Part shown: positions 18,601 to 28,323 of the stretch, piece after piece
How the letters are laid out: each line of letters begins with the position of its first letter
How positions within the stretch are numbered: position 1 is the first letter of the stretch
Assembly: GCA_964247055.1 (NCBI GenBank)
Contig: OZ176050.1
Location: 8,122,001 to 8,186,000, forward strand
Direction of reading: 5' to 3'
DNA length: 64,000 nucleotides
From: Paragordius varius
Lineage: Eukaryota > Nematomorpha
Program-made: the position numbers and the translations under genes
Notes under the pieces: model-generated
Database searches by the model: none
Seen by the model: the letters and a program-made list of their open reading frames with translations, nothing else
Told to the model about the DNA's origin: nothing

Positions 18601-19743
18601 TTTCTAAACAAAATAATATATAAATGTACAAACTCTTTAAACATGATAGATTTCGGATTTTGAAATATAAATTGTAAAATACTACAAATTGGCAGAAAAT
18701 TACCATTTTTATCTTATATCAATCAACCTTTCATAGATTGCAAACGGGTCAAAGTGCTATTGGTATATGCATATGATGCTCCAACATATGTCTATGTTAA
18801 ACGATTAGTACATTATCTTTGGGATTATAATATGCACGCAGGTATGGATCTTTGCTTCCTTAATCCCGATTATGAGAATAAACATGGTTGGTGTGATTGG
18901 AAATCGATTGCACAGGGTAAATGGGAATGGATACATTCAAATTTATTGCATTCCGACAAAATTTTATTCATTCAATCTTCTCAGGCAACACAAATTTACC
19001 GTAAAAGGATATCCAAAAAATCGGAAACTAAAATAGATGATATTAAGGAAAATGATAGTGTAAAACTACACTCCAATATATTAACGGATATGAGTTTTGC
19101 CATGGTAAATACGTTTTTTGATTTTTGTTTTGGGAAAAGTGACATGCCTACAACAACGTCTTTCCGTGACAAAGTTATATCATGTACATTTGACAATGAT
19201 CCTACAGGAGATATTGAACATATTAACCACATAAAAATTGGCCCCAATTACATTTTTAAACTCTATGATCATTTGCCTGAAATTATATCACTAATTCACA
19301 CACCTCAACCATCAAAGCTTACCCAATGTGGTAAATCTACATCTAACGAAAAAGAAAACCCTGTTAACAAAATTCTTCCCGCTTTTACTAAACTACAAAC
19401 AGGTCACAAAAAACGACTTCCAGTATTATTGGGTGATTTAAATGACTTATCTACCAGTTTACCCCCATTTGCCGACTATGATATTGGACATTCTGTACCA
19501 AACATTGTTTCATCCACAAAACATGTCTACGGGAAAAATAAAACTAATCCTACCTCTCTCATGCCAAATTGTGGTCAACAAATACCCATAATAAATAATG
19601 ACTATAAAAATATATTTTATAATATAAATAATCACAATCAACTACCTCCTCTCATCGTTGCACGTAATACAAACCATCAAAAAAACTTAGGAACATCTAC
19701 AATTAAACCATGTTTGTCCGAGCCTGCGATATTTTTTAAATAA
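11543..19743 (+). CDS. IL-17-receptor-like protein with C-terminal SEFIR domain, 5' exon(s) not found
   Basis: Probable cell-surface receptor of the interleukin-17 receptor family. Exons I place, with phases that all agree: 11543-11751, 11826-11900, 15211-15316, 15482-16173, 16748-16910, 17363-17818, 18456-18593, 18737-19743, giving about 947 visible residues. The ectodomain has two FNIII-like ends ([25 protein letters not shown]), each followed by a Cys-rich stretch ([27 protein letters not shown]). One membrane helix follows ([19 protein letters not shown]), then [11 protein letters not shown] as stop-transfer. The last exon opens with [20 protein letters not shown] and has [13 protein letters not shown], typical of SEFIR. 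The signal-peptide exon is missing; ATG 11449 starts a hydrophobic run but has no clear donor. Exon 15482-16173 is long, Asn/Tyr-rich and family-atypical. Ends tail-to-tail with Artemis. Confidence 0.8.
12214..12409. mobile_element. hAT MITE, 196 bp, in receptor intron
   Basis: Ends CAGTGGTACTCAGACC and GAGTACCATTG are inverted repeats. An exact 8-bp duplication GTCTATAG flanks it (12206-12213 and 12410-12417). The ends match those of the larger hAT elements at 24276 and 28654, so it is probably a non-autonomous relative. Confidence 0.85.
12626..12657. repeat. (AT)n microsatellite
   Basis: Uninterrupted AT dinucleotide run of about 32 bp inside the large receptor intron. Confidence 0.95.
12933..13749. 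mobile_element. hAT-type MITE, 817 bp, with GACCTAGGTC arrays
   Basis: Ends TAGGGTTGTG and CACAACCCTA are inverted repeats. Exact 8-bp duplications GATGTTCA flank it (12925-12932, 13750-13757). Just inside each end are clusters of the palindrome GACCTAGGTC and variants (GACCATGGTC, GACCCAGGTC), plausible subterminal transposase-binding sites. The middle has no recognised ORF. It sits within the decayed LINE. Confidence 0.85.
16450..16735 (-). pseudogene. Nuclear copy of mitochondrial ND1 fragment (NUMT)
   Basis: Antisense within the 574-nt receptor intron 16174-16747. The minus strand reads through [26 protein letters not shown] and [11 protein letters not shown], the most conserved block of NADH dehydrogenase subunit 1, without any stop. 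Two extra isoleucine codons (in VE-I-YSG and AEY-I-AII) appear as 3-nt insertions relative to the family. Homology fades at both sides, so it is a partial copy of roughly 250-290 bp; it might continue weakly towards 16350. Inference: a fairly recent mitochondrial insertion, too short and intronic to be functional. Confidence 0.85.
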
Positions 19744-20084
19744 TATTATACCAACACACATTCTCTAACACAAAAAATCATACATATATATATTTATATT
19801 CCTTTGTTATTATTGGAACTTAAATTATATCTTTTTACATATTATAGAGTTATTGTAATTTTATCCATGCGAAAAATATATTTTTAAATTTTTGCAAAAA
19901 ATCATCTCTATTGTAAAAATCCATATTATAACTAGTCATTATAATTCTATTTCATCTCTTTATGGGTATTTATAGTATTACATTATTATATAAACATATA
20001 TCAGCCTTAATTGAAAATTTATTGCATTGTTTGATATATTAATAATTATAGGATAAAAATAAATTTGTTTTTGTATTGCGATTT

Positions 20085-21656
20085 TTATCCATTTTCGTTT
20101 TCACAAACCCTGGCAATGCATGACAGCAAATCGGATTCATCACTAAACAAAGAAGAAATGCTTATTCGATCATGGTCTTTGGCTGTAGAGGGATTGTAAA
20201 AATTTTCTAATTTTAGCGTTGTATTTGTACCAGTTGTCAAGCTTTCGGGATATGGTTCAAGTTTTATTTCATCAAACAACTCATAAAAGGGAAATAATTC
20301 TTTTTGCACATCTTTATCAAATAAATCGATTGAATGAGATTTATTGGATTGATCTGACGAATCCTGTGAAAAACAAGTTAATTTTGTCCGTTTTTTTGCT
20401 TTTGTCTTTGTAGGAGAATTTTTTTTGGTTTTTGGTTCAATTATATTTTTTTCCGCCAAAGGTTGTGAAAATGACAATGTACTATTATTGGCTAAATGTG
20501 TCTGGTTCGTCGTAGATTTGTTCTCAAGTGGAGTTAAAGCCCTATATAGGACATCATTTAATTTTTCCCAGGACATATTTCTGGGCTTTACAATAGGGTA
20601 TATAACAATGTTTGAATTAAATATTTGTAGAAGTTTAACTAATTCACCGTAGGAAGGATGCATAGAGTAGCACAGTCTATAAAAGTTACCGACTTTACTT
20701 ATGATTTGTTTCGTTGTGACAGTATGATTCCACCACATAACTGATGGTTGAATAACCATTAAATTTGATTCAATCTTACGGTCAAACGGAATTCGAGAAC
20801 ATAACTTAGGGAGCAGATTGTTTACCGATTTTTCGGATTCCAATATTATGTTTGCATCCAGATTGCATTCCGAAAGAATTGTATTTGAAGGTTTTGACCT
20901 ACAAGCATGTATAGGCGTGACAAATGGATCAAGTGTAAGATAATGCTGTATGTTTGTATCTCGATAATATTCATACTGATACGAAGAAACATGGATTAAA
21001 TGACCAGTACTGTCATGTAAATACTTGTATAAAGGTTCATATCCAATATCATAAATTAAATTTAATCTCACAAATCGTTTTTGGGACTCTGTATGTGATA
21101 GCCACTTTTTGACAAGCTTTTGTAAAACATTTAGTGATTCCTCCCTCGACGGAATATAAGTAGATCCCATACTTGCAAACGTGGTATCTAAATAAATGGC
21201 ATCAATATTTTCGGGAAAAATTTTGGTCAAATTAGATTCTGAATTTAGGCCAAACCTAAAGTCTCCAGTATACAATATACGTTTTTCAAAGTTATCTAGA
21301 ATAAACATGACTGATCCAGGGCAATGACCGGCAGGTAGAAGTTTTATCAAAAGATTTTGCGCCAGAAATATATTAGTAAACAATGGCAAAGAAGTAAATA
21401 ATTTACTTATGTGAGTATATTTAGGGTCATTATATAGTAACATTTTGGTGACTGTTGAACAATACAAGTTTTTTTTCTGATATCCATTGTTGGATTGTAA
21501 ATTTGATATATAATTAAAGAATTCGGGTGAATCAAGTCCATACATGTGATCCATGTGTTTATGAGATAAAAAATATATACTAACATTAGAATCAACTATA
21601 AAATTATCAATTCGAATGGATGGAAAATAAACAAGTTCCCCACAAAATTGGTGCAT
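20085..21656 (-). CDS. DCLRE1C: Artemis nuclease, single exon
   Basis: Metallo-beta-lactamase/beta-CASP nuclease of the SNM1 family, which opens hairpins and trims ends in non-homologous end joining. The 523-residue ORF has no intron. Motifs in order: SHKHMDHMYGL (HxHxDH), LPAGHCPGSVMF, YTGDFRFG, YLDTTFASMGSTYIPSREE (very Artemis-like), IHACR in beta-CASP, IQPSVMWW and YRLCYSMHPSYGEL, which track the Artemis order. The C-terminal third is low-complexity and charged with a KAKKRTK nuclear-localisation-like patch, shorter than the vertebrate tail (vertebrate Artemis is about 690 residues). DCLRE1A/B are less likely because of the YIPSREE and MWW segments. Start is 40 bp from the divergent CISD3 start; the minus-strand AATAAA equivalent lies at 20016-20021. 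Confidence 0.93.
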   Translation of the reverse strand: MHQFCGELVYFPSIRIDNFIVDSNVSIYFLSHKHMDHMYGLDSPEFFNYISNLQSNNGYQKKNLYCSTVTKMLLYNDPKYTHISKLFTSLPLFTNIFLAQNLLIKLLPAGHCPGSVMFILDNFEKRILYTGDFRFGLNSESNLTKIFPENIDAIYLDTTFASMGSTYIPSREESLNVLQKLVKKWLSHTESQKRFVRLNLIYDIGYEPLYKYLHDSTGHLIHVSSYQYEYYRDTNIQHYLTLDPFVTPIHACRSKPSNTILSECNLDANIILESEKSVNNLLPKLCSRIPFDRKIESNLMVIQPSVMWWNHTVTTKQIISKVGNFYRLCYSMHPSYGELVKLLQIFNSNIVIYPIVKPRNMSWEKLNDVLYRALTPLENKSTTNQTHLANNSTLSFSQPLAEKNIIEPKTKKNSPTKTKAKKRTKLTCFSQDSSDQSNKSHSIDLFDKDVQKELFPFYELFDEIKLEPYPESLTTGTNTTLKLENFYNPSTAKDHDRISISSLFSDESDLLSCIARVCENENG

Positions 21657-21696
21657 TTAAATTTAAAAATTGTAAAACACATGTAATTGTGATGTT
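21657..21696. promoter_or_regulatory. 40-bp spacer between divergent Artemis and CISD3 start codons
   Basis: The two ATGs point away from each other with only 40 AT-rich bases between, so both 5' UTRs and the core promoter must share this space or overlap the opposite gene. No TATA box is singled out. Confidence 0.6.
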
Positions 21697-22139
21697 ATGT
21701 TAAGAAATTTGTCTTTATTATTTCCCCGATGGAAATCGCATTTTGTTGAAGTTGTTACGGAAATTTATCCAACAGATGACAAGGGTAAGATATACGATAC
21801 CAAGCCTTTTAAATTCAAATTACAAAAAGATAAAATATATCACTGGTGTGTTTGCGGATTGAGCCATACCCAGGTATAGAGTATTATTTTTAATATATAA
21901 TCAAAAATTTTATATTTTTACTAATATTTACTATGTTTTAGCCTTTTTGCGATATGTCTCACGCAAGGTTTAAAACAAAGTTTAAACCTTTACGTTTTGT
22001 GGCAAACGAAGATAAGGAAGTCTGGCTTTGTAATTGTAAACAAACAAAAAAAGCTCCGTATTGTGATGGAACTCACAAAAGTTTAAATTTAGTTGCATCC
22101 AAATCACAAAACACATTTACTGATATCAAAAAGCCATAA
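21697..22139 (+). CDS. CISD3: CDGSH iron-sulfur domain protein 3 (mitochondrial)
   Basis: Two exons, 21697-21873 and 21942-22139, joined across a 68-nt GT-AG intron, encode 124 residues. The protein has two CDGSH 2Fe-2S motifs: CVCGLSHTQPFCDMSH, split by the intron just before PFCD, and CNCKQTKKAPYCDGTH. Two tandem motifs in one chain are diagnostic of CISD3, a matrix protein, in contrast to the single-motif membrane-anchored CISD1/2. The first motif has Met where CDGSH has Gly; ligand Cys and His are kept. The N-terminus (MLRNLSLLFPRWKSHF) is Arg-containing and lacks acids, as for a mitochondrial targeting peptide. AATAAA follows at about 22169. Confidence 0.95.
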
Positions 22140-22379
22140 CCTCTGCATTTAAATAATTAAAATATTTGAATAAATGTTATTCTCAATACAGTTAAAAATT
22201 TATTTTTTATCCCCATTTTTGCCGCACAGTGCATGCAAGTTGTTAAAAAATTATGGATAGAAACATAAAACTATTGGTTTCTATTCATATTTACCTTTAT
22301 TTTATAAACCTAAATAATTTTTTATGACGCCCAACATTTTTGAACACAAAACGACTAATTTAGCGTTTTTATGCTATAA

Positions 22380-22690
22380 TTAGTTTAAGTCATATAGATG
22401 TAAATTTAACAAACCAAACCTCACGTAATTTGATAAGGTTTTTCGAAAATTCCCTATATGCCACCCTTGAGAAACATGGCTTACGACCCTTTGTTGAATA
22501 ATATTTTTTTTGATTAAAAGATGTAATATAATTTTTTCAATATAAATTACTATTCCAGACATTGTTTTTGGCTCATTATAAGGGTTCCGACCATTGTCGT
22601 TTGAGTCATTTAAAATCGAAATGCCTGATGATCCACAATTAGTTAATACGACTGTTCATTCTAAAAAGTATGAAAAGGGAGTTAAAGTGT
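22380..22690. other. Ambiguous coding-like stretch, open on both strands
   Basis: On the minus strand a frame of about 95 codons (with SSGISILNDSNDNGRNPYNE, then MSGIVIYIEKIILHLLIKKN) runs without stops. On the plus strand two segments also look protein-like (SLYATLEKHGLRPFVE; EMPDDPQLVNTTVHSKKYEKG) but need splicing. I recognise neither. The minus reading would be convergent with CISD3 and is the simpler one. Confidence 0.3.
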
Positions 22691-24275
22691 AGGTTGTAAT
22701 TATTTTGAGTTAAATTTATTTTTAAGGCTCTTCAGGGATAATACACAATTATAAATTTTTAAACGGTTTTATATCGCATTAAAATAATATCTTTTTGGGA
22801 AATACGCTTTACATTAACCTACAAGCCTAAAAATTCCAAGGAAAGTAATAGAAATGTACGGAAAAATCAATCCATTATACTTTTGATGCCAAATGCTATA
22901 AAAAATTCCATACCCATTTTAAAACAATAATTAGAGTTACGAGGCAAACCATAAAGTTAGGAAGAAAAGGTTTTGAAAAAATGTATGCTAACACAGCCGC
23001 TTTGTTGTACACAATGCTATATTTTAAGTAGGAACTACTATTTAAAAAAGCATCAAAAGGTTTTGTTACCTAATAAAAATTAACCATCATTTTAAGGAAA
23101 ACAGTCAAATAAAAAAAATCAAGAGGAAAGGCAACACTACATTCACATGTCGCGATCGGATTTTACAGAAATCTTAACATAAATATGATAATAATAATTA
23201 CATTATATAATATCACTCTTTCGAGCGGTCATATCCGTAAACTTTTTCGAAATAGAACCCTGTCTGTGGCGTCCTCGCGTTTTAGGTTTAGTTTTGCCAT
23301 GTCCCTCTTAACTAATGTGACCAGAAAGGCTGTTTTTCGCAGTATAGTATTGGGTTTTCAGAAAAAAACTGCGCCTGTACTGCGCCCACTTTTGTACTGC
23401 TTTTTAAAATTAAAAAAAATAATTTATAATATATATTGATTATCTTTATTTATTCAAAAAAATATTTTAGAACTTAATATAGGACCCTCTGTAAAAATAA
23501 CCACATAATTTGTAAAGAAATGGTTTATTTTGCGGTAAAAACTAAGATTGGCCTATTAATTGGTTAATATTTTATTTCTGCACGAATTATACACAGCCTT
23601 TCGCGCAGTGAAACTATAAATCTCAGACCCCACACAGTAAGATTCAGGCCAATGGCTCTTTCACTCAAGGCTTCCGCAAAAAGAGGCCTTAAAATTTAAA
23701 ATTAAAAAAATTAATTTATGATATTATAATAAATGTTGATCAAGGTTAGAAAGTTCATTTTTTGTTATAATAATAACGGAAAATTATATAGAAAATTGTT
23801 TTTCCAGTATTATATTATATAAAATTAATTAGATATGGCATATGATTTTGAAATAACTTTTTTTAATTAAAAAATTTAGAGTTTTTACGTTTTCTATACT
23901 AATTTGGTGGGATGAAAGATATTACATATTTTTTTTTCTAAACTTTATTTTTTATTAGTTTTCTTATTTTTTGCATAACCACAGATATTTTGTTGAAGCG
24001 TACTTCGAACGATTAAGCATGATAGAAATGGTATAACGCTTTAAGATATAATAAATCCCTTTTTCTAAATAATTCGATCATGTTGAACATTACTATAGGT
24101 TCAGATTTTTGATTTAAAAATTTAGCTTGCAAATTTCGGTGAATTTTTGTAAAAACATAATTTTTATTAACATAAATTTGAAAACGAACGAATATTTTAA
24201 TCAAAATTTTGATTGAGAATTGGCATTATCGAATTATATATATATAAAAAGTTATAACATCTCAGCCGTTTATAT
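22691..24275. other. No gene recognised
   Basis: AT-rich, with GC-richer islands near 23225-23400 and 23590-23690 that look like worn repeats. The open frame in the first island (23185-23439) has no recognisable protein character. Confidence 0.4.
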
Positions 24276-25004
24276 CAGTGATACTCAAACCGCGGGCCGC
24301 ATGCGGCCCTAAGAGTGCTTTAAAATTGCCCTATGACCATATTGATACTTAAATTATTTTTTTATTGATGTACACATAAACAAATTTTCGCTTATTTTAA
24401 TATTAATTTATTTTCTTTAAAATTAATTATGTTTTATTTTTTACCCAATTCGAAATGTAGAAAAATTTCCCTACATTAAAATGATTTCAAAATTTTGGCA
24501 TACGTTTTTTCTGTATTCTATTTTCTTTTCTATTTTAAAATTTTTATTCCATTCCTTTTTGTATTTAAGCAAGCCTTTCACCCAAACTTCCATATACATA
24601 TTCTTTTCATTGCTATCCTGCATCATCTTTAATAACTTATATCCATAAAATATTTTTCAAATCAAAATCATTAAATTTCGACCTGTTTTTTATAGCATAA
24701 TTCAAATTATATTCCTATTTTTTTGAAAAAATTTACATGATATTTGAACATAAATGGATGACATCTAATGGTAAAAACGATGAAAATCGTTCCTTTATAC
24801 AGCGTGCCGAGCATTCTACCCCCTTTTTTTAAAAAATAAACCAATAAAACAATTTAGTAAAAAAACACAAACGTTGTAATTTAAACGCCATAGATAAGAC
24901 AGCACAGTCACATAAATTTTAAATCTATTAAATATATATATTTATATGATACTAAATTTATTCATTTTTAAATACATAAATAATCTAATAAATTCTATTG
25001 GAAA

Positions 25005-26123
25005 TCTATATATTTATAAAAATGGAAAATGCTGGCTTTGTGATCTGGTACAGGAAAACCGGTAGACCCAATCAAATCCAAATAGCGAAAAAATATAATC
25101 ATTAATAAATGTCCCGACAATAGCTTCGCCCTTTTTTTGAAATAGGCCCCCGGTTCGGGCCCACCCCGTATGAAAAACGGGTTTTTTTTAAAAAACAGAA
25201 GTCCACAAACGTGTCTTTGAGACAATTTTCCGGAGAACGTGTTGGACCATTCAATTTCAAATATGATTTTTGTTTACTTATTTTCGATTGCGCCGAACAT
25301 AGTCGAGTCACTTTTTTGATTTAGGCCCTCTTTTTACCCGCTCCCCCCGTTAAATGCCATTTTTTTCAAAAAACAAAGTCTACAAAAATAATTTTTTAAA
25401 TCGATTTTTCGCCCTAGGTATGAGACCGTAAAAATTCAATAAAGATCCACGTATTCCCTGTTAAAAGACAAAAATTTTAGTCCACCGTTTATTTGATGAT
25501 AGCTGCTGGGTAAGGAGCTACCTGCTAAAAACTGATTTTTCATATAACTATGTGATCTGTTTCCGGAAAACCGGTGAAGCCATTCAAATCCAAACATCGA
25601 AAAAATTTAATCATTAATGAATGCCCCGACAATAGCTTCGCCCTTTTTTTGAAATAGGCCCCCAGTTTGGGCTCACCCCGTGTGAAAAATGGGTTAAGTC
25701 AATTTTTTGGAGAACGTGTTGGACCATTCAATTTCAAATATGATTTTTGTTTATTTATTTTCGATTGCGCCGAACATAGTCGAGTCAGTTTTTTGATTTA
25801 GGCCCTCTTTTTACCCGCTCCCCCCGTAAAATGCCATTTTTTTCAAAAAAAAGTATTGCCTGTTAAAAGGCAAAAATTTTAGTCAAGCGTTTCTTTGATG
25901 ATAGATGCTGAGTAAGGAGTATCTATCATATGTATAGCATGTTAAAAGATATATGGATATTAAAACATTATTTATGGTAATCTATATATTTATAAAAATG
26001 GAAAATGCTGGCTTTGTGATCTACAGGAAAAACGGTAGACCCATTCAAATCCAAACTTCGAACCCACCCCCAGAAGTCCGAAGGACTTCCTGGGGCTGCG
26101 TAGCAGCACGAGATTCACGCTAG
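25005..26123 (+). mobile_element. Non-autonomous Helitron-like element(s) with tandem 0.5-kb units
   Basis: The 3' end is classic: a hairpin GAAGTCC..GGACTTC, a second hairpin GCTGCGTAGCAGC, then CACGCTAG followed by T at 26124. Two copies of a Helitron-like 5' end (TCTATATATTTATAAAAATG) start at 25005 and 25981, each preceded by A. The shortest element consistent with A|TC...CTAG|T is 25981-26123 (143 bp). Upstream, a unit of about 0.5 kb (containing GACAATAGCTTCGCCC) is repeated at about 25040 and 25560. No Rep/helicase is present. Confidence 0.65.
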
Positions 26124-26399
26124 TTATATATAAAAATAATGTTTTTGTTGCATATATTGAATTGATCTTATGATAATGGCGAACAATAATAATTTAAAAA
26201 ATAATTGTTAATCTAGGCGAATTTTATAATAAAATTTCAACAGAATTATAATGCAATTTATTTAATAAAATATAAATTATATAAAGATTTTATCACTTGG
26301 AAAGGAAATGTAAAAATTTTTCTGGTTACCAAAATTGCTGAAAAATCTCATTTCAAAGTTCTTATTATTTTTGCATAATTAAAATTTAATTTTAAAAAA

Positions 26400-26475
26400 T
26401 CATTTAGGCGCCCCTAAATAACGGCGCCCGGGGCATGATGCACCCCCTTGCCCCCCCCTCGGTACGCCCCTGCCT
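26400..26475. repeat. Orphan GC-rich transposon end
   Basis: The reverse complement begins GGCAGGGGCGTACCGAGG, the style of many DNA-transposon termini. No partner end was found nearby, so it is probably a remnant inserted in the hAT element. Confidence 0.35.
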
Positions 26476-27744
26476 TCATAAAATTTTTTTGTCGTTTTAA
26501 ATAAAAATGTTGTTACCTGCCTCATCTGTAAATACCACATAATCAACGAGGAATATTTTAAATTTTTACCAATGAAGAATACACGAAAGAAATCGATTTT
26601 CTCGAAATTAGAACTTTTTACGATAATAATGGTATATCTATGAAATTGGTTTCGATCTGAGATGGCTGTCCCTCTATGATTGGAATAAATAAAGAATTTA
26701 TTAGTCTTTGAAAAAAACAAAATAATTTGCAAAATATTTTATCCTTTCCCTGGTTTATTCATCAGCAAAACTTGGTTTCGCGTGTAAAAGATGAATCACC
26801 CAATTCAGTAACTAAAACGTAGTGGATATAGTTAACCACATCTGTGGCAGAGAATTTAACCTCCGTTAAAAACAACTTCTGATTAATAGCCTGCCTTTGC
26901 GACATTAATAAAATACAAGTTTTCAAGGGAGCAAAATAATAACCCAATTTGCTATTAAAATATTTGCTTTTGACGAAAAATTAATAATATATAAACAAGA
27001 TTATATAAATACACTCCCATATTTTCCAACACTTAAAACGATTCATGAAGAAAATATGGAATATGCTGCGGAGATTAATTTAATAACAGATAATCATTTA
27101 CATTTCTATCTAATGAGTTCAAATTTCGAGAAAGAAATATTAAAAATTCCTTATAACTCGTTATCATGGCATATGGATATATCCAATAGTAAGCATATTG
27201 AACATTTCGATTTTGATCAGGCGCATATCATAGAATTCATAGATTCTAAAAATTATTATAATTCGGAGTCTATATTCAAGGAAATCGTAGCGAAGAAAGA
27301 TGTGGGTTTTGGCAAGATGTGCCAAATAAATATGAAAATAAGTTATCCTAACTGTTTTTCCCTCAACTTACACGTGTGAGGCGGCATATTCAAAAATGAA
27401 ATATGTCAAGAATACATACATAAATCGCTTAACCGGATCAAATGGACGGCATGTTAAGATTGGCCTGTCATGAGGCGAAACCGAATTTGTCAAAAATTAT
27501 TGGTTAATATCAAAATAAATGTTATCAAAATATTTAAATTTTTTAAACTAAATGGCACAAAACGCGTTTTTAGCTGGATTTACATGCGATACGCAAAAAA
27601 CTCATTGTGCTGATTTAGAGTTAAATATGTGCATATGTGTCAAATAGCTATGGAATATTTGCCATATTTAGGTTCATGGCCCTCGAAAAAAAAATATATA
27701 TTATTTGGCCCGTCAAATTTTTTTGGTGAGTACCTGGTTTATAT

Positions 27745-28260
27745 CCTTTCCATCACGTTAAAAATAATATGAAGTACGCTTGAACAAAATTTTGATAAAA
27801 TTTAAATTTTTGAAAGTGTGTATTTTTTTAAAAATATATTTAGTGATATCAAATTTAGTATATATTTAAAAATATTGCACAATGTCGGATTTTTGCGTTT
27901 ATTTTTAGAAAACTGTCCATTTTAAAAGAGCCAAAAAATATGGGACAGAGCCCAGATCTAAAAATTTAATATTTTAAAAATATATTTTGCTTTTTATATG
28001 TAGTTTATGTAATATTTTTGTGATATTGTTTAAAATTAAGCATTTGGCTTTTACCAAAAAATATATTTAAAAATTGTACACCTTTTGCAATTTATACAAA
28101 ACGCCTACCATAAAAGTGTAAATAACTTACTTTAATAACTTGTTAAGGTTAAAACCAAAAGCACCATGATAATCCTGATATTTTTATATCAAAATATATA
28201 CATTTCATCAGGATATTTTTTTGTGGAAACTTTGTAATATACACCACCGATGGTGTAATA
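27745..28260. repeat. Copy of an inverted-repeat family also found at the right edge
   Basis: The segment around 28147-28230 (ACCAAAAGCACCATGATAAT, then CATCAGGATATTTTT) matches segments at about 62880-62960, 63410-63500 and 63790-63880 in one or the other orientation. No coding content. Ends not resolved. Confidence 0.45.
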
Positions 28261-28323
28261 ACAGGCAAAATATGTTTTAATTTTGTACTGCCTCCAAGTT
28301 TAAAATATCTGGTCACATTACTC

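Larger units (their letters stand above)
24276..27736 (+). mobile_element. hAT transposon, complete ends, internally decayed and invaded
   Basis: Left end CAGTGATACTCAAACCGCGG and right end GGTGAGTACCTG are inverted repeats. An exact 8-bp duplication GTTTATAT flanks it (24268-24275, 27737-27744). Inside, on the plus strand, 26990-27379 keeps the C-terminal region of a hAT transposase of the ZBED5/GTF2I-repeat-like kind (YFPTLKTIHEEN, then NLITDNHLHFYLMSSNFEKE). The rest is broken. It has been invaded by Helitron-like sequence (25005-26123) and carries an unexplained GC-rich piece at 26400-26475. A related copy lies inverted at 28654-30748. Confidence 0.85.

Noticed and set aside
20219-20652. 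Plus-strand ORFs within 20.2-20.65 kb
   Set aside because: They are antisense shadows of the Artemis coding region.
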